From: Roseovarius sp. THAF9
GTDB taxonomy: Bacteria; Pseudomonadota; Alphaproteobacteria; Rhodobacterales; Rhodobacteraceae
Assembly (NCBI RefSeq): GCF_009363715.1
Contig: NZ_CP045404.1
Coordinates: 2,696,001 to 2,760,000 of the forward strand
Direction: 5' to 3'
DNA: 64,000 nucleotides
Made by a program: the position numbers and the translations under genes
Shown here: piece after piece, positions 14,530 through 21,915 of the stretch
Numbering within the stretch: position 1 is the first letter of the stretch
Layout of the letters: each line of letters starts with the position of its first letter
Notes under the pieces: model-generated
The model's input: only the letters and a program-made list of their open reading frames with translations
Database searches by the model: none
Told to the model about the DNA's origin: nothing

Positions 14530-15531
14530 CTAGTGTTCGGACGCTGTCCCGCGTTTGGATTGAGCCGAGACGAGGGCATAGACCCAGACGACCACCGGCA
14601 GGGCGACGATACCCCCAAGCGGTCCCCAAAGCCACAGTCCGAATACGATGGAGAGAAAGACGACCAGCGGATTGACCTTCAGCTGCTTGCCGACCAGCGC
14701 CGGTGTCACGAATTGCGCCTCGATCGCGTTCAGCATCAGGAACGAGGCCGGCGCGACCAGTGCATAGGCAGAGTTGAACGTCAGAAGCCCGGCCAGCAAC
14801 AACGAGAACATGATCGCCAGCGGGCCGAGATAGAGAACGAAATTCGCCAGAAACGCCGCCGCGCCCCACAGCATCGGGTTTGGCAGGCCGATGAGGATCA
14901 GCACACCGCACAGCGACACGCCAAGACCGAGGTTGATCAGCGCGATGGTCACGAAATAATGCGACACCGCCCGATCCGCCTGCTTCAGCGCCACGCGGTA
15001 CTGTGGGATTGCGCTGTAGATGTCATCACGGGTCATCAGGAAAAAGAACAACGTTCCCGCGAAGATCAGCATTTGCCCAAACAGGTTCGGCGCAAGCCAA
15101 AGCGCTTCCGCGACGGATGGAATCGCTTCTTCCACAGCGTCTTCACCGCTTTGCGAAATGGTTCGCTCGACGTCAAATGTTACACCGCCCAGACTGCGCA
15201 ACATGAAGGTTAATTCGTTCATCCAGCCGCGAAACTGCTGCTGGATGCGCGGCACCTGGTCGATCAGCGCCGACAGCAACGGTCCAAGCGCCACGATCAG
15301 CAGAAAGATGACGGCCGCACCGACGATCAGCGCGGAGGCCGCGCTGACGGTTCGCGGCACACCAAGGTTTTCCAACCGGCCTGCGACGGGCGACATCACC
15401 ACGCCCAGAACCAACGCGAACGTCGCCGGGGCAAAGAGGTTTTGCGCCTCTTTTGCCGCGGCGACGACTGCAATGAATGTCAGGGTGATAAGGCAGGCCC
15501 TTACCAGCTTCGACGGGGCTTGATCTACCAC
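14530..15531 (-). CDS. AI-2E-family (PerM/TqsA-like) membrane transporter
   Basis: 333 residues, about seven to eight membrane helices. Family marks are the N-terminal pair of helices with LGVVMSPVAGRLENLGVPRT, a long amphipathic stretch (about 85-145), and the C-terminal EAQFVTPALVGKQLKVNPLV followed by WLWGPLGGIVALPV. The family includes efflux of autoinducer-2 and sodium/proton-linked transporters; substrate cannot be told. Start is GTG 15531, 16 bases after the stop of the upstream gene. The amidoligase gene follows after 14 bases, so a link with export of an amidoligase product is possible but unproven. Confidence 0.88.
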   Translation of the reverse strand: MVDQAPSKLVRACLITLTFIAVVAAAKEAQNLFAPATFALVLGVVMSPVAGRLENLGVPRTVSAASALIVGAAVIFLLIVALGPLLSALIDQVPRIQQQFRGWMNELTFMLRSLGGVTFDVERTISQSGEDAVEEAIPSVAEALWLAPNLFGQMLIFAGTLFFFLMTRDDIYSAIPQYRVALKQADRAVSHYFVTIALINLGLGVSLCGVLILIGLPNPMLWGAAAFLANFVLYLGPLAIMFSLLLAGLLTFNSAYALVAPASFLMLNAIEAQFVTPALVGKQLKVNPLVVFLSIVFGLWLWGPLGGIVALPVVVWVYALVSAQSKRGTASEH

Positions 15532-15547
15532 CTTGAGTCTTTAACCT

Positions 15548-16318
15548 TCAGCCAGCCTTGGAATTGAACTGTTCGGTGCCGGCGCGGACGGCTTCGTTGA
15601 CCGCGGACTTGCCCTTGGTCTCCAATTCCGAGATCTCCGCTTTAAGGCGCTCTTCTGCGGCTCGCAGAAAGGCATCGCGGCGCGCGCCCAACATCTCGGC
15701 TTCGCGGCGCGTGCTGGGCAGCAATGCCCCCACCAATCCGCCGATTCCGGCAGCGACCAGCCCAGTCACCAGAGGTTGCGAATTATGCGTATCGACGGCT
15801 GACTTCGCCGCACCGCGCGCATACCGCTCCGCGGCTTCCTGCGCATCCACGGCCTTCAGCCGCAGCGAAATCACGCGATCCCGCGCTTCCGGCCCAAGCC
15901 GTTCCAGCCCGCTATGCAGCTTTCTACGCATGCGCGACGCCGATGCCGACACGCGGCCAGCGGCGATTTGCGTGCGCTTGGCGTTGCGTTCGGCCGCACG
16001 GGCGATCCGCTCATCTTGGCTCAACCCGTTCGAGCTGCGCCCCATGTTAGAAAACGCGCCCTTCTGATGCGCCGTACCGCCGGCCACCAGCATTGCCACA
16101 CCGATCCCCACAAGCGCCAGGCCAACCGGATGGTCCTTGGCCGATTGCGTGATGCTGTTGGTGGCAGTCCGGCCGAATTCGGCGGCATCGTCGATGGCTT
16201 GGCGTCCAAGGCGTCCGGGGTTCACGCTCTCGGCGAAATCCCCGATCGCATCGGCCAGTCCGGCGCGATGTTCTTCTGCGTCTTTCTCAAGCTTTTCCAT
16301 AGACTTCGCGGTCATCAT
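15548..16318 (-). CDS. DUF3618-like membrane-anchored stress protein
   Basis: 256 residues from ATG 16318 (MMTAKSMEKLEKDAEEHRAG; GAGGAGAG upstream). The N-terminal part resembles DUF3618 proteins, with one hydrophobic segment at about 65-85 (GLALVGIGVAMLVAGG), a coiled, Arg/Ala-rich middle and a second Gly-rich hydrophobic segment near 185-205 (LVTGLVAAGIGGLVGALLPS) before a final helix (ERLKAEISELETKGKSAV). It overlaps the holin-like gene by about 30 bases. Together with the two upstream genes it forms the common set of envelope-stress membrane proteins; function unknown. Confidence 0.8.
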   Translation of the reverse strand: MMTAKSMEKLEKDAEEHRAGLADAIGDFAESVNPGRLGRQAIDDAAEFGRTATNSITQSAKDHPVGLALVGIGVAMLVAGGTAHQKGAFSNMGRSSNGLSQDERIARAAERNAKRTQIAAGRVSASASRMRRKLHSGLERLGPEARDRVISLRLKAVDAQEAAERYARGAAKSAVDTHNSQPLVTGLVAAGIGGLVGALLPSTRREAEMLGARRDAFLRAAEERLKAEISELETKGKSAVNEAVRAGTEQFNSKAG

Positions 16319-16703
16319 GACTCTCCTCGAATAGTGCAATATCTGATTTCAGGCTTTCGATCGTGCGCTTGGGCATCATCGCCCGCGCCGAGAGGCACCG
16401 CATCCCGATCACGCCAAGGATGATCGTCAGCGTGACGAACACCCCAAACACGATGGCCGCAGCCGTGCCAAATCCAAGCCCCATATCCGCCAGTGCCAGC
16501 ACGGCCACCACCGCAAGGGCGTGGATGCTGACCAGCGCAAAAAGCAAAGCGGCGGCGATCAGGATCAACCCGGCCTTGGCCGAACGAAGGTTCTGGCTCA
16601 GCTCCCGCCGCGCCAGGTCGGCATGGGCGGCCAGCAGGCCCCGCGCTTCGCGCAGGATGCGGGCCACGACCACGCCGAATGGTGGTTTGGGCGAGTCCTT
16701 CAT
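16287..16703 (-). CDS. Phage holin-like/DUF1469 membrane protein
   Basis: 138 residues: an amphipathic N-terminal helix (ILREARGLLAAHADLARREL) followed by two membrane helices (ILIAAALLFALVSIHALAVV; FGTAAAIVFGVFVTLTIILG). This is the 'putative actinobacterial holin-X' (DUF1469) family, usually chromosomal and not phage-derived. The start shares one base with the stop of the upstream gene (TGATG). Middle gene of a three-gene membrane-protein set in an EcfG-driven operon. Function unknown. Confidence 0.85.
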   Translation of the reverse strand: MKDSPKPPFGVVVARILREARGLLAAHADLARRELSQNLRSAKAGLILIAAALLFALVSIHALAVVAVLALADMGLGFGTAAAIVFGVFVTLTIILGVIGMRCLSARAMMPKRTIESLKSDIALFEESHDDREVYGKA

Positions 16704-17149
16704 CAGTCGTGTGTCCCCGTGTGCGGGTTTTCGGGCAGGTAGCCCGCCCAGACATCTTCATCGTCCGATGCAATCAGTTCCGGGCCATCATCCGACGGCG
16801 CACTGGCGCTCAGGAAGCGTGCCGCAGCAAACCCGGCCAGCGCCGCACCGCCTAGAAACAGCAGAGGGTTGCGCCGAGCAAACGCCGACACATCCTCGAC
16901 CATGTCCGGCAGCGACCGTTCGCGCAGGCGGTTGGTCGCGTCCTCGACGGCTTCACCCGCCTGGGTCAGGAAAGAGTTCACGGCATCATAGTCCTCGAAC
17001 TCACCAGCGGCCTTCTTGGTCGCGCTTGAAATCGTGTCGCCATGCTCGGCCACGTCGTCGCGCATCTCTGCCGCGCGGGCCTCGGCCTCTTTCGTGACGG
17101 CTTCCTTACCGTCTTCGACCATTTCCTTGGCTTTCGTCTTAGCGTTCAT
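16703..17149 (-). CDS. DUF883-like / nutrient-deprivation-type membrane protein
   Basis: 148 residues: long helical, charged N-terminus (MNAKTKAKEMVEDGKEAVTK) then SFLTQAGEAVEDATNRLRER and one membrane segment RNPLLFLGGAALAGFAAARF, and an acidic tail. The helix plus single C-terminal span resembles ElaB/DUF883 and 'nutrient deprivation-induced' proteins. ATG 17149 is chosen because GGAGACCGACA lies just upstream and a perfect EcfG promoter 52 bases before. First gene of a seven-gene leftward run to 12834 with gaps of at most 16 bases. Confidence 0.82.
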   Translation of the reverse strand: MNAKTKAKEMVEDGKEAVTKEAEARAAEMRDDVAEHGDTISSATKKAAGEFEDYDAVNSFLTQAGEAVEDATNRLRERSLPDMVEDVSAFARRNPLLFLGGAALAGFAAARFLSASAPSDDGPELIASDDEDVWAGYLPENPHTGTHD

Positions 17150-17200
17150 TGTCGGTCTCCTCACGCATTTGTGACGTGTTGCGATCTGTATTGCCTGAAT

Positions 17201-17225
17201 AACGTCTGCGGGCTTCGGAGGTTCC
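17201..17225 (-). promoter_or_regulatory. Consensus EcfG promoter (GGAAC-N16-CGTT)
   Basis: Minus-strand GGAAC (17225-17221), 16 bases, CGTT (17204-17201), 52 bases before the start at 17149. It could drive seven genes including the amidoligase and amidotransferase. Confidence 0.85.
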
Positions 17226-17293
17226 GCTGGCCCTGCAATATCTTTGCCGTCGCGGTGCCCGCGCACAGGCAGCAGCCAAACAACTTTGCGGAC

Positions 17294-17325
17294 ACGAAAA
17301 AACCGGGGCGCCGAAGCGCCCCGGT
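17294..17325 (-). terminator. Rho-independent terminator of the PRC-barrel gene
   Basis: Ten-base-pair stem ACCGGGGCGC / GCGCCCCGGT (17302-17311 with 17316-17325), tetraloop CGAA; leftward it is followed by TTTTTTC. Confidence 0.92.
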
Positions 17326-17356
17326 CCATACTCGTCACGTCACAACACTATTTGCG

Positions 17357-17902
17357 TTAGCCGCGGCTGATCGCATCGGCGATGCGGTCACGCAGGTAGT
17401 CTACAGAAAACGCATATTCGAGCGCTTCACCTTGGTTGGTCGTCTGCAGCGATTTCACCTGAATGCCGACAGTCGGCACCTGATAACCGGCTGCGGGGTC
17501 AAGGTCGACAAAGACCAGACCACCCATTTCGCCGTTGTTCTCGGTGTAGGACACGGTGCCAACCGGCTCGCCCGTCACGGTATAGATCATCGTACCGGGT
17601 TCGGCGATCAGCAGGATGTTCTCGCTCTCGGTATTCTCCGAACCGGTTTCGTCCTGAGCAACTTCGTCGTCCACGCCTTCATCGGCAGAACCCGAGGTTT
17701 GCGTGCCGATCACGACGATGTCGTCGCCATCTTCGGAATAGGTCGTGGCTTCGACCTCAGTGTTGCCGTCTTCGACTTCAGCGGCGTTTTCCAGAACCTG
17801 ACCTTTGTTCGTCACGTCGGCTCCAACGGTCGATTCCGCATAGGCGGCAAGTGCGCCTGCGGTCGAGAATGTGGCTGCGAGTGCAATCGTACGGTTAAAC
17901 AT
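17357..17902 (-). CDS. Secreted acidic PRC-barrel-type protein
   Basis: 181 residues; signal peptide MFNRTIALAATFSTAGALAA (cleavage near AYA-ES), an acidic low-complexity stretch (about 30-95, many D/E/T/S) and a C-terminal PRC-barrel-like region (about 95-178: LLIAEPGTMIYTVTGEPVGT ... GLVFVDLDP). PRC-barrel proteins of this sort are abundant periplasmic stress proteins in alphaproteobacteria. A near-consensus EcfG site lies 48 bases upstream and a strong terminator follows. Single-gene unit. Confidence 0.82.
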   Translation of the reverse strand: MFNRTIALAATFSTAGALAAYAESTVGADVTNKGQVLENAAEVEDGNTEVEATTYSEDGDDIVVIGTQTSGSADEGVDDEVAQDETGSENTESENILLIAEPGTMIYTVTGEPVGTVSYTENNGEMGGLVFVDLDPAAGYQVPTVGIQVKSLQTTNQGEALEYAFSVDYLRDRIADAISRG

Positions 17903-17949
17903 AGTAATCTCCTTCGCTTGTGCAGCACCGTGCTGCGATCTGGGGAAAG

Positions 17950-17974
17950 AACTGCTTGCCCCGGCCCGGGTTCC
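17950..17974 (-). promoter_or_regulatory. Candidate EcfG promoter (GGAAC-N16-AGTT), one mismatch
   Basis: Minus-strand GGAAC (17974-17970), 16 bases, AGTT (17953-17950); the -10 has A for C. The remaining intergenic sequence to 18266 is AT-richer and shows no other gene. Confidence 0.5.
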
Positions 17975-18266
17975 GAAAAAATTCTTGCATCGGTTTTTTT
18001 CATTGCGCGACTTATGGCGGAAAGGGCGCGGGGGCTTGACAGAAATTCACTATAAAAACCTGATATAAAACATGATTTCATGCTCCGAGATCCAGAAACC
18101 CAAGCGCAGTTCACACAGTCAAAAACAATATCGTGAACCTCTCCGCTATTTGCGCAGACACCGGCAATACGCGAAACTGTGCATTTTTTTGCCCAGCCTT
18201 CCGGTGTCATTCCCCGCCGCTCCGCGCTAACGTACATCACGCATCACACCTAAAGCGGCCCCGATC

Positions 18267-19280
18267 ATGCAAGCCTTTCTCGCCCCGGCCCAGTCCGGCC
18301 ACGCCCCCCAGACCTTCCTGCATCAGGGCGTTCTGAAACCTTCCCCCGAGGCACCGGAACGCATCGCCATCCTCAAGGACGCCGCGCAGGCCACGGGCTG
18401 CACCTTCGCCGCCCCACCCGATGCGGGGCTCGCCCCCATCGCTGCGGTGCACAGTTCCGAATACATCACCTTTCTCCGCACGATCCACGCCCGCTGGTCC
18501 GCCATGGACGGCGCCGCGCCCGAGGTCATTCCGAATATTCACCCCCGCTCGCGCGCGGACAGCTACCCCACCTCGCCCGTGGGCCAGGCCGGCTACCACC
18601 AGGCCGACACCGCCTGCCCCATCGGCCCGCACACCTGGGACGCCGCCTATGCCTCGGCCCAATGCGCCATCGCCGCCGCCGATACGGTGGCCTCCGGCGC
18701 GCCTCACGCCTACGCGCTCTGCCGCCCGCCCGGGCACCACGCCTATGCCGACCAGGCCGGCGGCTTCTGCTTTCTCAACAACTCCGCCATCGCGGCCCAG
18801 CGCCTGCTGGCTGCGGGCCACCGCCCCGCCATCCTAGATATCGACGTGCATCACGGCAACGGCACCCAGGGCATCTTCTACGACCGCGCCGACATACTCA
18901 CCGTGTCGATCCATAAAGACCCGAGTGACTTCTACCCGTTCTTCTGGGGTCACGCGCACGAACGCGGGCACGGCTCCGGCCTCGGCGCCAACCTCAACCT
19001 GCCCCTGCCCCGCCTAACCGATGACGGCGGCTATGCCCCCGCGCTCGACACCGCCCTCGCGCGCATCACGGATTTCGGCACCACCGCGCTGGTCGTGGCG
19101 CTCGGGCTCGACGCGCACGAAGCCGATCCCTTCAAAGGCCTCGCCCTCACCACCCCCGGCTTCACCCGCATCGCTCGCACCTTGGCCGCCACCGGCCTGC
19201 CGCTCGTGCTGGTGCAGGAGGGCGGCTATGTCTCCGACCATCTGGGCACGGCCCTCTCGGCCTTTCTCTCGGGACTCTGA
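18267..19280 (+). CDS. Histone-deacetylase-family amidohydrolase (acetylpolyamine amidohydrolase-like)
   Basis: 337 residues. Zinc and active-site motifs of the HDAC fold are complete: ALCRPPGHHAYADQAGGFCF (active-site His pair), LNNSAIAAQ, ILDIDVHHGNGTQGIFYDRA (zinc Asp and His), LTVSIHKDPSDFYPFFWG and VALGLDAHEADPF (zinc Asp), ending LVQEGGY. Bacterial members deacetylate acetylpolyamines or acetylated small molecules. Followed after 66 bases by phnX on the same strand. Substrate not known. Confidence 0.93.
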   Translation: MQAFLAPAQSGHAPQTFLHQGVLKPSPEAPERIAILKDAAQATGCTFAAPPDAGLAPIAAVHSSEYITFLRTIHARWSAMDGAAPEVIPNIHPRSRADSYPTSPVGQAGYHQADTACPIGPHTWDAAYASAQCAIAAADTVASGAPHAYALCRPPGHHAYADQAGGFCFLNNSAIAAQRLLAAGHRPAILDIDVHHGNGTQGIFYDRADILTVSIHKDPSDFYPFFWGHAHERGHGSGLGANLNLPLPRLTDDGGYAPALDTALARITDFGTTALVVALGLDAHEADPFKGLALTTPGFTRIARTLAATGLPLVLVQEGGYVSDHLGTALSAFLSGL

Positions 19281-19346
19281 GGCCTGTCACGAAACCATCA
19301 AGCTCTACCGCTAGACACGGCTGAACAGCACGCAGGAAAGACCCGC

Positions 19347-20129
19347 ATGACCCGCTTCACCGCCGCCGTATTCGACTGGGCCGGCACCACCGTCGATTTC
19401 GGCTCCTTCGCCCCGATGGGCGTGTTCGTCGACGTCTTCGCCAGCTTCGGCATCAACGCCACCATCGAACAGGCACGCCAACCTATGGGCGCGCCCAAGT
19501 GGGACCACATCCGCACCATGCTCGACATGCCCGACCTCGCCCGCCAATGGCAGGACAAGTATGGCCGCGCCCCGACCGACGCCGATGTCGATGACCTCTA
19601 CAAGGTCTTCGTACCGATGAATGAAAAGGTTGCGGCGGAGTACGCCACGCTGGTGCCGGGCTGCGCCGAAGCCATCGCCGAACTGCGCCGAATGGGCCTC
19701 AAGATCGGCTCCACCACCGGCTACACCCGCTCGATCATGACCCACGTCCTGCCCGTCGCGGCCGCACAGGGCTACTCCCCCGACAACCTGGTATGCTCGG
19801 ACGATCTGCCCGAGGGCCGCCCCGGCCCGCTTGGCATGTATCAATGCATGATCGACCTTGCCGCCTACCCGCCCGAAACGATCCTCAAGGTCGACGACAC
19901 CGCCCCCGGCATCATGGAGGGCGTCGCCGCAGGCTGCGTGACCGTGGGCGTCGCCCTCTCCGGCAACGCCGTCGGCAAGACGCCAGAGGAACTGGCCGCC
20001 CTCACCGAGGCCGAGATCGACCCGCTCCGCGCCCACGCCACCGCGATCCTGAAAGACGCGGGCGCCGATCACGTCATCGACACTGTGGCCGACCTACCCG
20101 CTCTCGTCCGCCGTCTGGGTCACGTCTAG
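19347..20129 (+). CDS. phnX: Phosphonoacetaldehyde hydrolase
   Basis: 260 residues, HAD superfamily. Nucleophile Asp in AVFDWAGTTVDFGS (about residue 10), Schiff-base Lys in the phosphonatase cap motif MGAPKWDHIRTML, Ser/Thr in GSTTGYTRSIM and the acidic pair in ILKVDDTAPGIMEG. It cleaves phosphonoacetaldehyde to acetaldehyde and phosphate. The usual partner, the transaminase PhnW, is not in the window; neighbours are an HDAC-type enzyme and, convergently, DUF4166. Its last 36 bases overlap the end of the convergent DUF4166 gene. Confidence 0.93.
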   Translation: MTRFTAAVFDWAGTTVDFGSFAPMGVFVDVFASFGINATIEQARQPMGAPKWDHIRTMLDMPDLARQWQDKYGRAPTDADVDDLYKVFVPMNEKVAAEYATLVPGCAEAIAELRRMGLKIGSTTGYTRSIMTHVLPVAAAQGYSPDNLVCSDDLPEGRPGPLGMYQCMIDLAAYPPETILKVDDTAPGIMEGVAAGCVTVGVALSGNAVGKTPEELAALTEAEIDPLRAHATAILKDAGADHVIDTVADLPALVRRLGHV

Positions 20130-20639
20130 CCACCCGTGATAGCGTAGCACCGGCGCGCGTTCCCAGGGCAGCCCGATCGAGATATCGAACCGGTAACGCC
20201 CCGCCTCGGGCCGTTCCGAGGCGCTGACCCTCGGCGCCGCCCATTTCGGCAGCGGGAGGCCCAGAAATCGGAACCGCCAGTCCGCCAGATCCAGCCCGCC
20301 CTCCGCCGGCACCAGCCGGCTCATCGCCACCATCGCGCCCATACGCTCGGCCAGCCCTCCGCCGGGCGTGACCCATTGCACGGTCTCCATCACCTGCCCG
20401 GCCATGCTGCGCGTCCAGACGTCCCGATCATCGCGCCCGCGCTTTTCGAACCTCAACTCGGCATCCTTCACCGCCAGCGGAAACCCCGCCAGCCGCAGGC
20501 CTGCGCGCAGCACCGGATTGCGCGTCACCTCCACCGTGATCCGCCCGTGAAACACCCCGTCACCTGCATGCAGCGCCCGGCACTCTGGCGCCAGCGCCGC
20601 CATCGCGTCTTCGCCCAGAAGCCGCGCATAGACCGTCAC
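20094..20639 (-). CDS. DUF4166-domain protein
   Basis: 181 residues from GTG 20639, which overlaps the stop of the DCC-family gene (GTGA). Features are TVYARLLGEDAMAALAPECR, a beta-rich middle (FHGRITVEVTRNPVLRAGLR; ELRFEKRGRDDRDVWTR) and the end YRFDISIGLPWERAPVLRYH. The family is usually fused or adjacent to DCC-type thiol oxidoreductases or short-chain dehydrogenases; function unknown. The open frame extends upstream to 21002 but overlaps the DCC gene completely, so I do not use it. Confidence 0.75.
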   Translation of the reverse strand: MTVYARLLGEDAMAALAPECRALHAGDGVFHGRITVEVTRNPVLRAGLRLAGFPLAVKDAELRFEKRGRDDRDVWTRSMAGQVMETVQWVTPGGGLAERMGAMVAMSRLVPAEGGLDLADWRFRFLGLPLPKWAAPRVSASERPEAGRYRFDISIGLPWERAPVLRYHGWLDVTQTADESG

Positions 20640-21100
20640 CGCAAAAGCCGCCTTTGCACCTGCGGGTCCGGCAGGGCACACAAGTCCCCCCGCCCGGACA
20701 CCGCATATCTGTTCCGCGCGATCCGCGCATAGATCCAGTCGCGCAGCCACACCGGCAAGAGCCAGACCAGTCGCGCCGGCGCGTAAGCCCAATGCAGCCG
20801 CGGAAACAGCATCGCCATCCCCTCCAATGACCCCCACGCCCGACCGTCCTCGATCATCAGCCAAGACGCCGGGTCGTCTGCATCCAGCCCGTAATGCTCG
20901 AGCAACGCCCGCCCCAATGCCCCCTGCATCGGCGCGATCCGCACCCGATCCTCCCTGTCCAGCCGCGCAATCCGCCGCGCCGCGCGCGAACACAGCGCAC
21001 ATTCGGCGTCCATCACCACCACGATCCGGCTGTCATCGAACCCCGGCACCGCCCGATCTTCCCGAAACGAATACGGCTCCCGCGCGTCTGGCTGCATCAC
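20636..21100 (-). CDS. DCC-family thiol-disulfide oxidoreductase-like protein (DUF393)
   Basis: 154 residues. The thioredoxin-like DxxCxxC motif is VVMDAECALCSRAARRIARL; later features are SWLMIEDGRAWGSLEGMAML and the C-terminal WLRDWIYARIARNRYAVSG, all typical for DCC proteins. The redox partner is unknown. It overlaps the DUF4166 gene, with which it forms a two-gene unit. Start may be ATG 21100 or 21097. Confidence 0.85.
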   Translation of the reverse strand: MMQPDAREPYSFREDRAVPGFDDSRIVVVMDAECALCSRAARRIARLDREDRVRIAPMQGALGRALLEHYGLDADDPASWLMIEDGRAWGSLEGMAMLFPRLHWAYAPARLVWLLPVWLRDWIYARIARNRYAVSGRGDLCALPDPQVQRRLLR

Positions 21101-21109
21101 CGTGCTCCC

Positions 21110-21133
21110 GGCTTTTTCTTGCCAGAAATACTC
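21110..21133. repeat. Dispersed repeat element, single arm
   Basis: Twenty-four bases starting GGCTTTTTCTTGCC and ending ATACTC, matching both arms of the palindrome at 31088-31150 with two or three differences. It lies in the gap between the DCC gene and the his operon. Confidence 0.6.
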
Positions 21134-21191
21134 AAATCCACACCGCCCTCATCCCGCATCGCCGCCGGAGCATGGCGCCGAAAGGGTTTCA

Positions 21192-21216
21192 CTGTTCTCG
21201 AAATACTCAAGAACAG
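21192..21216. repeat. Small hairpin carrying the same ATACTC core
   Basis: Seven-bp stem CTGTTCT / AGAACAG (21192-21198 with 21210-21216) with loop containing GAAATACTC, related to the element at 21110-21133. It directly follows the hisG stop and may act as a weak terminator or processing site. Confidence 0.4.
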
Positions 21217-21219
21217 CCC

Positions 21220-21915
21220 TCACCCCACACCCAGCCGATCCAGCAGCGCCTTCAGCGCCGCGTGATCGTCCGGGTCATGCGCCACCCGGCGCGAGCGAAA
21301 GAGCGTCGCCTGGCTGCGCAGGATCATCCCGTCCTCCAGCGTCTTCAGGTGATTGGCCCGCAAAGTGTCCCCGGACGAGGTGATATCGGCAATCGCCTCC
21401 GCCGTCTCGTTCTTGACCGTGCCTTCCGTCGCGCCCTGGCTGTCGACCAGCTGGTAATCCGCCACGCCGTTGTCGCGCAGGAACTCCCGCACCAGCCGGT
21501 GATACTTGGTGGCGATCCGCATCCGAAACCCGTGCCGCTCCCGAAACGCCGCCGCTGCCGCATCCAGATCATCCAGCGTGCCAACATCCACCCAGACCTG
21601 CGGCACCGCCAGCACAAGGTCCGCCGCGCCAAAGCCCAGCACTTCGACCTCCTCGACCACCTGCTCCCAGCCGCCCAGCCTCTCGCGCACAAGGTCCTGT
21701 CCGGTCACACCCAGATGGATCCGCCCGGCGGCCAGCTCGCGCGGGATCTCGCCCGCCGAAAGCAGCACCAGCTCGACATTCTCGACACCCCGGACGAAGC
21801 CCGCATATTCGCGTTCCGCGCCGCTCCGGCCCAGCTCCACGCCGCGGTCCGCAAACCAGCCAAAGGTCTTGTCCATCAACCGGCCCTTCGAGGGCACACC
21901 GATCTTCACGCTCAT
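21220..21915 (-). CDS. hisG: ATP phosphoribosyltransferase, short form (catalytic subunit)
   Basis: 231 residues, the short HisG that needs HisZ. It makes phosphoribosyl-ATP, the first step of histidine synthesis. Marks: MSVKIGVPSKGRLMDKTFGW, the PRPP-binding region near LVDSQGATEGTVKNETAEAI (family E-x-x-x-x-x-G-T-L-x-x-N pattern, here with V) and IADITSSGDTLRANHLK. No C-terminal regulatory domain, as expected. The start overlaps hisZ (ATGA). Last gene of hisS-hisZ-hisG. Confidence 0.95.
   Translation of the reverse strand: MSVKIGVPSKGRLMDKTFGWFADRGVELGRSGAEREYAGFVRGVENVELVLLSAGEIPRELAAGRIHLGVTGQDLVRERLGGWEQVVEEVEVLGFGAADLVLAVPQVWVDVGTLDDLDAAAAAFRERHGFRMRIATKYHRLVREFLRDNGVADYQLVDSQGATEGTVKNETAEAIADITSSGDTLRANHLKTLEDGMILRSQATLFRSRRVAHDPDDHAALKALLDRLGVG

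Noticed and set aside
16287-16703. Holin-like gene as sign of a prophage
   Set aside because: The DUF1469 family is mostly chromosomal; no other phage genes are near and the gene sits in a stress operon.
20640-21002. N-terminal extension of the DUF4166 frame
   Set aside because: It lies entirely over the DCC gene in another frame and is Gly/Ala/Arg-rich; the GTGA-coupled start at 20639 is better.
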